47,029 nt of DNA from JAUWVG01 sp964633715 (GCA_964633715.1 CAZWHQ010000035.1:1-47029); one strand, 5' to 3'. Positions 24,947 through 33,561 are shown, numbered from the stretch's first letter. The notes: generated by a model from the sequence alone, not told the origin. Numbers and translations are program-made.

Positions 24947-25888
24947 CTACTCTTTATATTTTTCTAACCAAAGTGTCTTCTCTTTTTCACTTGTCTTTTT
25001 TTGTTGACTTCTGATCTTAAGGTGGTTCTGGAGATTGTTCATAATTTTTTCCATGTTGTTTTTCATGCTGCGGGCGTTGCTTAGAGATTTGTTGATTTTT
25101 GATTGAACAATCCAATCAAAAATCAGGCCATCAAAAATATAATCGGCAAATGTTTGGAAGGAGCTGACATCGATTCCCAGCTGTGATTCGGGGCTGATTT
25201 TCAGATCTGAGAGTTCTCTCTGAAAGCGTCCGAGTAAATGCTGAACCCTATGTACAGCGGCTTTTCCTTTGTCTATTTTAGAGTGTTTCACGGCTGTGAT
25301 GATCAGTCCTCCTCCAATGAGATCGGCGACTCCCCAGTTTCCCGCACTTTTAAAATAGGAAATGACGTTTTCCAGTTCTTTGAGAACCTCGTTTCCGGCA
25401 TCAATGGCTTCTTTTGTTTCTTTTACATCGGAATTGAGATCTGCCAGTTTTTCGGAGAACTGAATCAGCTTTTTGTCTTCAGCGCTAATAATTTGAGATT
25501 CCTTTTGTTTAAGTATAGATCTGTATTCTGTATCCGGGTCACCCAGGTCTTTTATCTGGTTTTCTCTGTAATTGATTTCCCGTTCAATTGCAGAGACGGA
25601 ATGATTGCACTGGTCATATTTGAGTTTTGCAGCGAGGAGTTCCTGTTTTTCTTTATTCAATTTCTGGTCTTTGCTCCCGAGCACTTGATGGAACATCCCA
25701 GTTAAGCTCAATCCTTCGAGCTTCCGTATATCTGCTTCTTCTTTTTTTAGATTGGCTTCCAGTTTTTTTAGCCGTTCTTTTTCCTGGACAAGATTTATTT
25801 TTGTTTCTGAAAGGATTTTGTCCAACCTGGTTTTTGCCCGGATATCTTCTTTTATCTTTATAAGTTGCTCATTCAGTTCTTTAAACAT
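24947..25888 (-). CDS. Coiled-coil protein of unknown function
   Basis: The 313-aa protein is mostly long, charged heptad-type helix: residues 1-110, 117-175 and 265-313. A short hydrophobic and glycine-rich centre (NWGVADLIGGGLIITAVKH) separates them and could touch a membrane. There is no signal peptide, and the C-terminus is Lys- and Glu-rich. It stands alone between two convergent or divergent genes. I do not recognise a family. Confidence 0.8.
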   Translation of the reverse strand: MFKELNEQLIKIKEDIRAKTRLDKILSETKINLVQEKERLKKLEANLKKEEADIRKLEGLSLTGMFHQVLGSKDQKLNKEKQELLAAKLKYDQCNHSVSAIEREINYRENQIKDLGDPDTEYRSILKQKESQIISAEDKKLIQFSEKLADLNSDVKETKEAIDAGNEVLKELENVISYFKSAGNWGVADLIGGGLIITAVKHSKIDKGKAAVHRVQHLLGRFQRELSDLKISPESQLGIDVSSFQTFADYIFDGLIFDWIVQSKINKSLSNARSMKNNMEKIMNNLQNHLKIRSQQKKTSEKEKTLWLEKYKE

Positions 25889-25953
25889 GCCTTTTCCTAT
25901 TATGTTCTATTATATATACTTTTCATAGGGTTTTCATATTCAGGAATTTGAAC

Positions 25954-27017
25954 ATGTCAGCAAGAAATTCTGTGTCGAGAAAGAGATTTTCCAGTGATGT
26001 TGCTGTCATCAGCTATATCGCTGGCATAAAACTTGTTCTCCAGCTGGCCGCCATTAATGGATATGGGTATTTTAGGGATGAGTTCTACTATATTGCCTGC
26101 AGTCAAAATCCTGCCTTTGGGTACGTGGATCATCCGCCCTTGGCCATGTTGCTTCTCAGGATTATACGAACGGTTCTTGGGGAGTCGATTATTTCCCTCC
26201 GGATAGTGCCTGCACTGTGCGGTTTTCTGTTCGTTTTTTTAACGGGATTGATCGCTCGTGAGCTTGGAGGGAAAAAATTTGCCGTCTTGCTGGCCTCAGC
26301 TGCAGCCCTGGCCCCAGTGGGTAATTTCTTTATGCACTTTTATTATTCCATGAATGCGTTGGATCATCTGTTCTGGTTGGGGTGTGTCTATGTTCTGATC
26401 AAGATCGTCAAGACCGGGAACGACCGGCTGTGGATTCTCTTCGGGCTGCTTGCGGGTTTGGGCCTCCAAAATAAGATTTCGATTTTGTTCCTGGGATTTG
26501 GACTGGTTGATAGAGATGCATACAAATATAGGTTGTTTGGCTGGATGTTCCTGTCAATTTTTATCCTCTTCATGCTTCAGCATGCGAAAGATTATTATCT
26601 TTCCGGAGTCTATCCCATTGTTTTTGCTGCCGGTGGGGTGCAGTTCGAACGGTGGTTGAGCAGAATGCGTTGGGGAGGGATCAAAACTGTCCTTGTTGTG
26701 CTTGTATTGATGTTCGCCATTTTGCTTGCTCCCATGGCTTTGCCTATCCTTCCAATAGACATGTATGTCGATTACGCAAATAAAGTTGGAGTTTCAGGTG
26801 TTCAGGGAGAGAACCATGAATTTGGTGTTCTTCCCCAGCACTATGCAGATATGTTTGGTTGGGAAGAGATAGTGAGTGAAGCGGGACGTGTTTTCAACAC
26901 TCTGTCTCCTGAAGAAAAAAAAGCATGCCCTATGAGAACAACAATCCCGTTTTCATCTGCCGGAGGATAAAAGGGCCTATCAGTGAATTCTGGTTAAAAG
27001 TGAATAATTTTAGCTGA
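25954..27017 (+). pseudogene. Decayed glycosyltransferase 39 (dolichyl-phosphate-mannose type) with two internal deletions
   Basis: The in-frame part (25954-26970, 338 aa) begins like a GT39/ArnT-type membrane glycosyltransferase: GYFRDEFYYIACS and YVDHPPLAMLLLR are the catalytic-loop motifs. After LGLQNKISILFLGFGLV (around residue 185) it jumps straight to KYRLFGWMFLSIF and KDYYLSGVYPIVFAAGG, so roughly 100 residues normally between these blocks are missing. After EEKKACP the frame reads out of frame to a stop at 26970, yet the other frame encodes YENNNPVFICRR (from 26931) and continues to a stop at 27017 in a way that looks like the normal C-terminus. Two deletions, the second with a frameshift, explain this. 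A working enzyme is unlikely. Confidence 0.78.
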
Positions 27018-27055
27018 CCATGGGATTCAAACGAAAAATAGCTGAAATGATGTGA

Positions 27056-27085
27056 TTGCCAACTTTTTTTTGTAATGTGTATAAT
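27056..27085 (+). promoter_or_regulatory. Sigma-70-type promoter ending just before a start codon
   Basis: TTGCCA (27056-27061) and a perfect TATAAT (27080-27085) are 18 nt apart. The ATG at 27094 lies nine bases after the -10 box, where the transcript should start, and no Shine-Dalgarno site is present. The mRNA would be leaderless or nearly so. Confidence 0.6.
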
Positions 27086-27093
27086 AGAAAATC

Positions 27094-27912
27094 ATGAAAC
27101 GGAAAATTACTCTGACTCTATGGTTGAGTTTTATCTATATCATTTGTTTGCTTCCAGAGGCTTCCGGTCAGGGCACCAAGGAAACGACCATTCGCAACGT
27201 GACAGAAAAAACGGTGCGCTATTCTATTAATCCTGTCGATTCAGATCAAAAGCCTTTAAAAAGAGTTTTAAAGGTGGGAGCTATCGACAGATTTATTGAG
27301 TTCACAGACTTTTTTGTCATATATAAAAAAGGAAAGGGGAAAAAGACCCGCCGGATTTACCGTGGGCGTCCCTATTCTTTTCGCCTTGATGAGAATGATG
27401 AGCTAGAACTCTATGATGGTTCTCACGGGAGGCCGGATGCTCCGGATCTTGCCCCCTTTGTTCCCACTCCAGAGGATGTTGTTGAAAAAATGCTTGAGAT
27501 GGCTCAAATCGATCAAAGTGACATCCTCTATGATCTAGGATGTGGGGACGGACGGATTGTCATCACAGCTGCAAAAAAATACGGAATCCGCGGAGTTGGT
27601 ATTGATATCGATCCAACGAGGATTTCTGAATCAAATGCCAACGCACTATACGCCGGAGTGGAAGACTTCGTCGAATTTCAACTCCAGGATGTCATGAAAG
27701 TCAATTTTTCTGAAGCGACTGTAATAATGGTGTATCTCCTTCCTAAGTCTCTTGGACTACTGAGACCTCTATTTGAAACCATGCTTGCTCCCGGAACAAT
27801 CATTGTTTCCCATAACTATGCAATTCCGGGATGGGAGCATAAAGAGATTGACTATGCCTATCTTGAGCATGATGAGGAGAGTTTCCATACGGTTTATGTC
27901 TACCGGAAATAA
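27094..27912 (+). CDS. Class I SAM-dependent methyltransferase with signal peptide (FAM173-like)
   Basis: The 272-aa protein has a hydrophobic signal or anchor (about residues 5-25), a novel N-terminal domain of about 90 residues (RYSINPVDSDQK, RRIYRGRPYSF), then PFVPTPEDVVEKMLEMA and the SAM-binding motif LYDLGCGDGR (145-154) with GIDIDP (169-174). VYLLPKSLGLLRP and IIVSHNY match the order seen in FAM173/ATPSCKMT-like lysine methyltransferases. A methyltransferase with an export signal is odd, because SAM is cytoplasmic; membrane anchoring with the domain inside would solve that. The mRNA may be leaderless. Confidence 0.82.
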   Translation: MKRKITLTLWLSFIYIICLLPEASGQGTKETTIRNVTEKTVRYSINPVDSDQKPLKRVLKVGAIDRFIEFTDFFVIYKKGKGKKTRRIYRGRPYSFRLDENDELELYDGSHGRPDAPDLAPFVPTPEDVVEKMLEMAQIDQSDILYDLGCGDGRIVITAAKKYGIRGVGIDIDPTRISESNANALYAGVEDFVEFQLQDVMKVNFSEATVIMVYLLPKSLGLLRPLFETMLAPGTIIVSHNYAIPGWEHKEIDYAYLEHDEESFHTVYVYRK

Positions 27913-28001
27913 AAATTTTCCCCTGCCTTCAGTGGTTTCTGCAACACTTAAACACTATCTGAATAAAAAGCGTAATTAATTACAGAAGACGGAATTAATA
28001 T

Positions 28002-28173
28002 ATGAGCAAGAGACTGTTTATTTTGTTTATCCTTGTTTTTTCAATATTCCTTCATGCCGACAAAAAAAAACAGGGATAAACCGGCCATAGGTATTTGGGA
28101 TTTTCAGCTGGAAAAAATTAAAAAAAAAGTCATACTTTTTTGTTTTTTAAACGTCTATATATATGAGGGTTAA
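28002..28173 (+). pseudogene. Truncated exported peptide, possible frameshifted remnant
   Basis: The frame from 28002 encodes a signal-peptide-like 25-mer (MSKRLFILFILVFSIFLHAD) and stops at 28079 just after a run of nine A. Removing one A opens the frame to 28173 and reads DKPAIGIWDFQLEKI, which looks like the start of a mature exported domain. This may be a frameshifted leftover of a larger gene, or only a chance frame. Confidence 0.35.
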
Positions 28174-28175
28174 TT

Positions 28176-28547
28176 ATGATCTGCCCCAAATGTTTAGGTG
28201 ATTATATCGATGGCGTAAAAGTCTGTGTGGTGTGCCATGTCCCTTTAGTCGAGGAATCTCTCCGGGAACCAAAAAATGGCAACAGCAGATTAGTCCATTT
28301 TATCACTTATTTCTCTTTACATGAGGCGGAAATCGGGAAAAATCTCCTTGAATGTTTTGATGTCGATGCCATAGTTTCTAATGATGAAATAAGGGGTGTG
28401 CGACTGTGGATTCACAAAGAAGATACCCATAAAGCCGTTAGAATTTTCCAGGAGAACACCTGTACTGAAAAAAAAACTAGAGAAAACACATTAATTCTTC
28501 GAAAAATGTCCGATTTATGGACAGTTGTCTCTTTTAATAAATCATGA
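28176..28547 (+). CDS. Zinc-ribbon plus DUF2007-like small protein
   Basis: The 123-aa protein starts with two cysteine pairs, CPKC (residues 3-6) and CVVC (17-20), a zinc ribbon. After a short linker the sequence LHEAEIGKNLLECFDVDAIV and VRLWIHKEDTHKAVRIF resembles the DUF2007 fold, a ferredoxin-like putative signalling domain. GAGGG six bases before the ATG is a good ribosome site. The role is unknown; it could sense or bind a protein partner. Confidence 0.72.
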   Translation: MICPKCLGDYIDGVKVCVVCHVPLVEESLREPKNGNSRLVHFITYFSLHEAEIGKNLLECFDVDAIVSNDEIRGVRLWIHKEDTHKAVRIFQENTCTEKKTRENTLILRKMSDLWTVVSFNKS

Positions 28548-28556
28548 TAATATCTC

Positions 28557-28584
28557 TTGACTTCTTCATCTATTTCTATATAAT
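28557..28584 (+). promoter_or_regulatory. Sigma-70-type promoter upstream of the 78-aa gene
   Basis: TTGACT (28557-28562) and TATAAT (28579-28584) are 16 nt apart, a near-consensus pair. Transcripts from it would carry a leader of about 130 nt before the ATG at 28724. Confidence 0.6.
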
Positions 28585-28676
28585 TGTCATTTTTTTAATT
28601 TTCTTTTTGTCAAATCCCCATATAAACAAAAGGAATGGAATAAACGTATATTAAGTGAAAAAGATGAAATTCCATA

Positions 28677-28693
28677 TTGGCATGTTTTTTGCA
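28677..28693 (+). promoter_or_regulatory. Near-consensus sigma-54 (-24/-12) promoter
   Basis: TTGGCATG-TTTT-TTGCA matches the sigma-54 consensus YTGGCACG-N4-TTGCW except for one T in place of C. The key GG (28679-28680) and GC (28691-28692) are exactly 10 bases apart, as required. Transcription would start near 28703-28705, giving a leader of about 20 nt that holds AGAGAGGAG, the ribosome site of the gene at 28724. This fits a gene switched on through an enhancer-binding activator. Confidence 0.68.
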
Positions 28694-28723
28694 ATAGGAA
28701 AAAGTAGAGAGGAGTACTGAAAA

Positions 28724-28960
28724 ATGCAATCAATTCAAACAATCGAACTTCAACAGCAGATTGAAGAGGCTTCGAAGAAGGCAAAACCAAAGAAAGCGTT
28801 GTATCTCTATGACGAGACCGGAAATAGAGAGCTCTTGGGAGTTTTCAGCCAGAAGAAGGCAGATCAGATCAGAAGATATCTAAAAAACAAGGGTTTGCTT
28901 AACCGTCTAACAGAGTTCGAGGTAAGAACCACAGAGCCGGATACAGAATTCGACTTTTAA
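28724..28960 (+). CDS. 78-aa cytoplasmic protein of unknown function, sigma-54-type promoter
   Basis: The small charged protein contains a helical N-terminus rich in Gln, Glu and Lys (QQQIEEASKKAKPKKA), a core LYLYDETGNRELLGVF, then the helix QKKADQIRRYLKNKGL and an acidic tail. No signal or membrane segment is seen. It has a strong ribosome site (GAGGAG), two promoters and a likely terminator hairpin, so it is well separated as a single-gene unit. I do not recognise a family. Confidence 0.75.
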   Translation: MQSIQTIELQQQIEEASKKAKPKKALYLYDETGNRELLGVFSQKKADQIRRYLKNKGLLNRLTEFEVRTTEPDTEFDF

Positions 28961-28970
28961 TAGCTATTCG

Positions 28971-28988
28971 TCACCGATATTTCGGTGA
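28971..28988 (+). terminator. Stem-loop after the 78-aa gene
   Basis: TCACCGA and TCGGTGA (28971-28977 and 28982-28988) form a perfect 7-bp stem around a TATT loop, ten bases after the stop. The following bases are AT-rich rather than a pure T-run, so termination is probable but not certain. Confidence 0.45.
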
Positions 28989-29064
28989 TATTATAAATTG
29001 GAAGCCTATCAGGAAAAGGAAGCGGTTCACATATAATTTTTTCTGCGCTTAAATTTTGTCCACT

Positions 29065-29478
29065 TCAGTTGACAGTTCGCCGCCAGGTCCAGGCGGTGAC
29101 ATTCCAATCCCCTTTGCATAAATTGATTGCTTTTTTAAGTTCATACTGGCAGAGAAATCGTAAATGATCACACGGCTTGCCCGTATAATATTTATTAAGA
29201 ACTGGTAGAGCCTTAGGATCTCCAAGCTGTCCCAGGGCCCACACAGCCCTATTTCTTTTTTGCAGGCTATATTCATCTGAATCAACATAATGCATAAGAG
29301 CCGTTACCGCATTTCCCTGATAAATTTCGAGAGCTTCATTGCTGATCGATTTAACACCGGCTCCGATATTCCAGCAGGCCAGCCCAAAAACAAAAACAAT
29401 AACAACAAAACCTGGCAGGACGCCGAAGAAGAGGAGTTTTTTCAGAAATTTGTATAAATCCAATTCCAATCTTGTCAC
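29065..29478 (-). CDS. Membrane-anchored HEAT-repeat protein
   Basis: The 137-aa protein has an N-terminal membrane helix (FFGVLPGFVVIVFVFGLA, about 17-34) and a short HEAT-like repeat in the soluble part, RNRAVWALGQLGDPKALPVL, so it is probably a small scaffold at the membrane. The start is GTG with no clear ribosome site. Nothing in the surroundings shows its partner. Confidence 0.68.
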   Translation of the reverse strand: MTRLELDLYKFLKKLLFFGVLPGFVVIVFVFGLACWNIGAGVKSISNEALEIYQGNAVTALMHYVDSDEYSLQKRNRAVWALGQLGDPKALPVLNKYYTGKPCDHLRFLCQYELKKAINLCKGDWNVTAWTWRRTVN

Positions 29479-29497
29479 TTTGAATATTATTTTTTAG

Positions 29498-29524
29498 TCT
29501 ATACTTTATGGCAGATCATGTCAA
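29498..29524 (-). promoter_or_regulatory. Candidate promoter of the HEAT-repeat gene
   Basis: On the minus strand TTGACA (29524-29519) and TATAGA (29503-29498) are 15 nt apart, shorter than ideal. The leader would be only about 12 nt. Confidence 0.35.
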
Positions 29525-29661
29525 AGTTGAAAGGACCATCTCCACTTAACACGATCAGGGCTCTCATCTCTTTTATAGATATTTTCATATTTGAAAAAGT
29601 CTTTAATTCGTATTAAACTCAATATTTATCTCTGTCTATTAATAAACAAGGAGAAATAAGA

Positions 29662-30393
29662 ATGAAGAAATTCTTTACGTTTAGTTTGGTCAGTCTTGTT
29701 CTTTTTAGCATTGTCAGTTCCCCTGGATTCAGCCAGAATGTCCAGAAACTTATAGACCAGGTGATTGAGGCCACGGGTGGAAGAAAAGTGATGGAGGCGA
29801 TTAAGGACACCTCATTCTCAGGTACAATGGATTTAGTTCAGATGGGTATGAGTGCTACATATTCGTTTTACCATAAAGAACCGAACATGCTGCGCCAGGA
29901 TATACAAGTGATGGGAATGGCCATAATCTCGGCATTTGATGGAGAAACGGGATGGACGGTTAATCCCCAGACTGGTGCCCGAGAAGATATGTCTGAGCAG
30001 GAGCAGGAAGTGTTAAAAACCGAGGCCATGGGATTCGGGAACAGCGGGATGCTGTACCCTGAAAAATATGGGATCACTTTTGTGGCTAAGGATAACGAGA
30101 CGATCGAGGGAAAAGTATACCGCTTGTTTGAAATGACTTTTGAAAACGGCGACACAACTCTTTATTATATCGATCCTGAGACTTTTTTGCCGTTTAAAAC
30201 AAAAGCCATAACCTTGAACCAGATGGGGATTGAGGTTGAACAGGAATCCATATTTGGAGATTATAGAGAAGTGAACGGGCTCAACTTTGCGCATTTGATT
30301 ACCATCTTTCAGGATGGAGAGGAATTTGCTTCCGTTGTTGTGAGTGAACTCAAGTTCAACGCCGGCCTGGAAGACTCTTTATTTAAAAAGTGA
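29662..30393 (+). CDS. Periplasmic LolA-like lipoprotein-carrier family protein
   Basis: The 243-aa protein has a clear signal peptide (MKKFFTFSLVSLVLFSIVSS, cut near GFSQ). The mature part reads like LolA/outer-membrane-lipoprotein-sorting proteins: ATGGRKVMEAIKDTSFSGTM at the start, GWTVNPQTG in the middle, YYIDPETFLPFKTKA and a final beta-strand. These half-barrels carry lipids or lipoproteins across the periplasm. AAGGAG precedes the ATG. It is a different family member from the protein at 40070, and may be co-transcribed with the M28 enzyme 27 nt downstream. Confidence 0.78.
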   Translation: MKKFFTFSLVSLVLFSIVSSPGFSQNVQKLIDQVIEATGGRKVMEAIKDTSFSGTMDLVQMGMSATYSFYHKEPNMLRQDIQVMGMAIISAFDGETGWTVNPQTGAREDMSEQEQEVLKTEAMGFGNSGMLYPEKYGITFVAKDNETIEGKVYRLFEMTFENGDTTLYYIDPETFLPFKTKAITLNQMGIEVEQESIFGDYREVNGLNFAHLITIFQDGEEFASVVVSELKFNAGLEDSLFKK

Positions 30394-30420
30394 TATAAAT
30401 CAAGTCGAGGTCTGCATAAC

Positions 30421-31365
30421 ATGAATAATTTCATGAAAAATCGAAAATTTACCACAATTATCCTTGTATTCCTTCTGGTTGGAGGGAGCCAGCTCAGTGC
30501 TTCATACCAAGATACGTCCACAAAAAAAAATGATTTTGTCTCTCAGATATCACAAAAACATATCGACCAATATTTTCAGGAAATTATTCGCCTTTCACCG
30601 AGACCCCCAGAATCAGAAATCTTTCAAAAATGTCGTCTTTATTTGGCAGACACCCTTAAATCTTTTTCATTAAAAGCTTGGGAGGAATCCTTCACGGCCA
30701 GCACTCCCAAAGGCGCCATTAAAATGGCCAATGTAGTTGCAGAAAAAAAAGGACAAGGGGATCGTATCATCTATCTGGCGTCTCATATTGACACAAAAAT
30801 CATCGACGGCATCGAAATCCAGGGGGCTAATGATTCAGGATCCAGCACAGCAGCTTTGCTTGAACTGGCAAGAATTATTTCCAAACACAATACAAAATTC
30901 ACATACCGATTTGTCTTTTTTGATGGGGAAGAATCCATCGGAAATGACATGAGCGACCGGGATGGTCTTTATGGAAGTAAAGAGCATGTCCGGAAGTTGA
31001 CGAGTGACGATCTTATTTCGCGCGTTCATGTTATGATTCTCCTGGATATGATTGGAGATAAAGAACCCATTATCAACAGGGATCTTAATTCTTCTCCAGA
31101 ACTGTATAATCTATTTGCACTCTGCTGCCGGCGGCTGGGATATTCAGGGCTCAGCACGGGAACAAGTTCTTATATGTTTGACGACCATGTCCCATTTCTT
31201 CGGGCGGGAATTCCAGCCCTCGATCTCATTGATTTCGATTACGGACCCAATAACACTTTCTGGCACACCGAAAAAGACACAGCAGAGAATGTCTCCCTGG
31301 AAAGTATTTTTAAAGTCACCCAGGTTGTTGCCTGCATGCTGGAAACCTTTGAGAATCAGAAATAA
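30421..31365 (+). CDS. Exported M28-family enzyme, glutaminyl-cyclase-like
   Basis: The 314-aa enzyme has a signal peptide (about 1-28) and the metal ligands of the M28/glutaminyl cyclase fold: SHID with His122, GANDSGSS with Asp138, FFDGEES with Glu170/171, LLDMIGD with Asp209, and a final His in TFWHTEKD. The DDHVPFLRAGIPALDLIDFD stretch is typical of glutaminyl-peptide cyclotransferases, which turn N-terminal Gln into pyroglutamate; an aminopeptidase role is the alternative. The gene is followed by a single arm of the repeat family. Confidence 0.87.
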   Translation: MNNFMKNRKFTTIILVFLLVGGSQLSASYQDTSTKKNDFVSQISQKHIDQYFQEIIRLSPRPPESEIFQKCRLYLADTLKSFSLKAWEESFTASTPKGAIKMANVVAEKKGQGDRIIYLASHIDTKIIDGIEIQGANDSGSSTAALLELARIISKHNTKFTYRFVFFDGEESIGNDMSDRDGLYGSKEHVRKLTSDDLISRVHVMILLDMIGDKEPIINRDLNSSPELYNLFALCCRRLGYSGLSTGTSSYMFDDHVPFLRAGIPALDLIDFDYGPNNTFWHTEKDTAENVSLESIFKVTQVVACMLETFENQK

Positions 31366-31375
31366 TCTCGAACAA

Positions 31376-31401
31376 TTTTCGAAGTTTTCGAAGCCAGGCC
31401 C
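31376..31401. repeat. Single unpaired arm of the TTCGAA inverted-repeat family
   Basis: TTTTCGAAG repeated twice and followed by CCAGGCCC matches the right arm of the repeat at 7658-7690 and the 9-bp unit version. I find no left arm nearby, so it looks like a broken copy. It sits between two convergent genes. Confidence 0.8.
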
Positions 31402-31407
31402 GATGGC

Positions 31408-33561
31408 TTAAAAGCGCCAGAGATAGGAAATCTTGAAGAAAAAACCACGTTTGGTTTCCATGTACCGGTCGCTTTCGATATAGTCCTGTCCAGTCCACTC
31501 CAATTTTTCGAGTGCTGAGCCGTACCCGACATAAAAAACCGTTCCTGGGATATAGGTGAAGGAGGCCAACAAGTCCGCGGTCAAACGTTTGTTATAACTA
31601 TTGTATTCTGCGATGGCCCTGAGAAACAGATATTTATTGACTTGGAAAGTGTTCCGGCTGCGGATGATGGTGTAGTCATAAAGCTTTTCCTTATCCATTT
31701 TACGAAAAAAGTCCACATAAGTTAGGGACAGAACAAACCTGAGTTTTTCTAAAGGCTGAAATTGGATTGAGCTGCCTAACCGACTTCCATAACCTTGAAA
31801 AGGAGCTTCAGGATCGTAGTAAACGGCACCTGTATTCCGAAAAAATAGGCTCATGAAAACCTGTTTTGTGATTTGCGAAGTTCCCTGGAATCCAAATCCG
31901 CTTCTTCCAAATCTCTGTCCTGCAAAGACTTCATTGGCAAGGAGAGCGTCAAAGCGGACCATTGTGTTTCTCGGCAGTCCGAAGCGGAGAGTCAGAAGGT
32001 TGACCGTTTCGAACATATTGTCTATGGTGTCATAAAGATGGTAACTCCAGTAAAAGGGTTCGATTCTCTGAAAAAATTCTGATTTGGGATAGAATCGGTA
32101 CATGGCAAATGCGGACAACCGCCTCAATCCAGTTCGTGTCATGAATCCGGTATCAACCTGGAAATTTTCAGAGATGTCCTGGTATCCGAGATCCAGGGCA
32201 AACTTGCGGTTTCCGAACTGGTAATTCAAACCCAGGGCATGCCCGTTATCGGACCCTTCACTTCCATCCCTCTGAGTGAATGATCCAAAAATGTGATAGG
32301 AGGCCATAGATGTGCCGGAAAGTCGAAAACGGCCGTCCGAACCCACAACGCGGTTAGAATCCTCTCCATATTCCTTGCCGGTATAAAATCCTCCAATATA
32401 GGAATCTTCCTTCAAAGAATATTTATAGCGCACGATCATAAAATCTGGATGCTCGTCTATCGGATCGCCCGGCAAGTCATCATTGGCATAGATGGCGGCC
32501 AGAGTATTTTTGCGGCCAAGTTTACCGGACAGTTTGAAGCCGAATCTTGGATCGACGATTCTTCGCGTGTGGACGATCATGGCCAACGGACCATCTTCGA
32601 CATTTCCAGCAAACTGAAAAAGCTCATTTCCTTCAAGAAAAAACGGACGTTTTTCAGGAAAAAATAGAGAGTAACGGAGGTTGACATCGACCTGCCCGGC
32701 GTCGGATTCGATCTGACTGAAATCCGGATTGTAAGCGGCATCCAGTGTCAGGTCGGAGGTGATTCCGATTTTTCCCGTCAAACTGAAATCCGTCTGTTTT
32801 TCGTCTGTTTTCATTTCCCCGGCATCGTGGGATTGCCTTTTGCTGTGGGTGAGGGCCGGGATGAATTCGTAGACCCGTTTGTATTTTAAATTCGAGACTA
32901 AAATTTCCTGAGACTGTTTGAGTAGACTCCCTTCATCAGCAAACATAGGCGGGCTTCCAATCAATTCTGAGCTGCGTGTGATTTGACGGAAAAATGCCAC
33001 CCGCATTGGGATGACGTCCTTGCCTGGAAAGCGGATGCTTTGAAGAGGAACCTTACACTCGACAGTAAATCCCTCCTCGTCGATTTGGCCCTTGCTGTAC
33101 CAGATCATATCAAAAGTGGCTTCCGCGTTTCCATCGGCGTTTACCATACCGTCACCTTGAATCCCCAGTGGATTCAAGAAAAATCCATAGGCCTCCTGCA
33201 TGGTACCGAACGTATCCAGCATGATGGCCACATAGTCATCCTGGAACATGCCATCCCGGCTGCTGACTGAGGATTTAATTTTGTCAGGTTCTGTGTCAAA
33301 GCTGCGAAAGGCAAAATAGATATTTTCCGAATCATAGATCATATAAGCGACTGTTTTCTGGCTTGGTTCTTTGCCGTAATCCGGATTAAGGGTTTTAAAA
33401 TTGTCAAATTTAAGGGCCTCTGTCCAAGTCGCTTCATCGATCTTTCCATCGATGACAGGAGGATATTCTGTTCTAGGGATGATTTGCGTTTCCTCCCCAA
33501 AAAGAGAGATGGAAGATATTAGGATTAAGATAAGGGTGCAGACTGAGAGGAATTTGTTCAT
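31408..33561 (-). CDS. Outer-membrane protein with CBM9-like N-terminal domain (DUF5916 type)
   Basis: The 717-aa protein has a signal peptide (MNKFLSVCTLILILISSISL) then a carbohydrate-binding family 9-like beta-sandwich (PPVIDGKIDEATWTEA, YDSENIYFAFRSFD, DDYVAIMLDTFG). From about residue 240 the sequence alternates aromatic and polar residues as in a large outer-membrane barrel and ends in the aromatic SYLWRF, a barrel-assembly signal. The order fits DUF5916. I chose the ATG at 33561 because it starts the signal; an in-frame TTG lies ten codons upstream. It may bind sugars or peptides at the surface. Confidence 0.85.
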   Translation of the reverse strand: MNKFLSVCTLILILISSISLFGEETQIIPRTEYPPVIDGKIDEATWTEALKFDNFKTLNPDYGKEPSQKTVAYMIYDSENIYFAFRSFDTEPDKIKSSVSSRDGMFQDDYVAIMLDTFGTMQEAYGFFLNPLGIQGDGMVNADGNAEATFDMIWYSKGQIDEEGFTVECKVPLQSIRFPGKDVIPMRVAFFRQITRSSELIGSPPMFADEGSLLKQSQEILVSNLKYKRVYEFIPALTHSKRQSHDAGEMKTDEKQTDFSLTGKIGITSDLTLDAAYNPDFSQIESDAGQVDVNLRYSLFFPEKRPFFLEGNELFQFAGNVEDGPLAMIVHTRRIVDPRFGFKLSGKLGRKNTLAAIYANDDLPGDPIDEHPDFMIVRYKYSLKEDSYIGGFYTGKEYGEDSNRVVGSDGRFRLSGTSMASYHIFGSFTQRDGSEGSDNGHALGLNYQFGNRKFALDLGYQDISENFQVDTGFMTRTGLRRLSAFAMYRFYPKSEFFQRIEPFYWSYHLYDTIDNMFETVNLLTLRFGLPRNTMVRFDALLANEVFAGQRFGRSGFGFQGTSQITKQVFMSLFFRNTGAVYYDPEAPFQGYGSRLGSSIQFQPLEKLRFVLSLTYVDFFRKMDKEKLYDYTIIRSRNTFQVNKYLFLRAIAEYNSYNKRLTADLLASFTYIPGTVFYVGYGSALEKLEWTGQDYIESDRYMETKRGFFFKISYLWRF

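Noticed and set aside
28585..28676. Riboswitch in the leader of the 78-aa gene
   Set aside because: The leader from the upper promoter is AT-rich with no stable conserved-looking structure that I can see.
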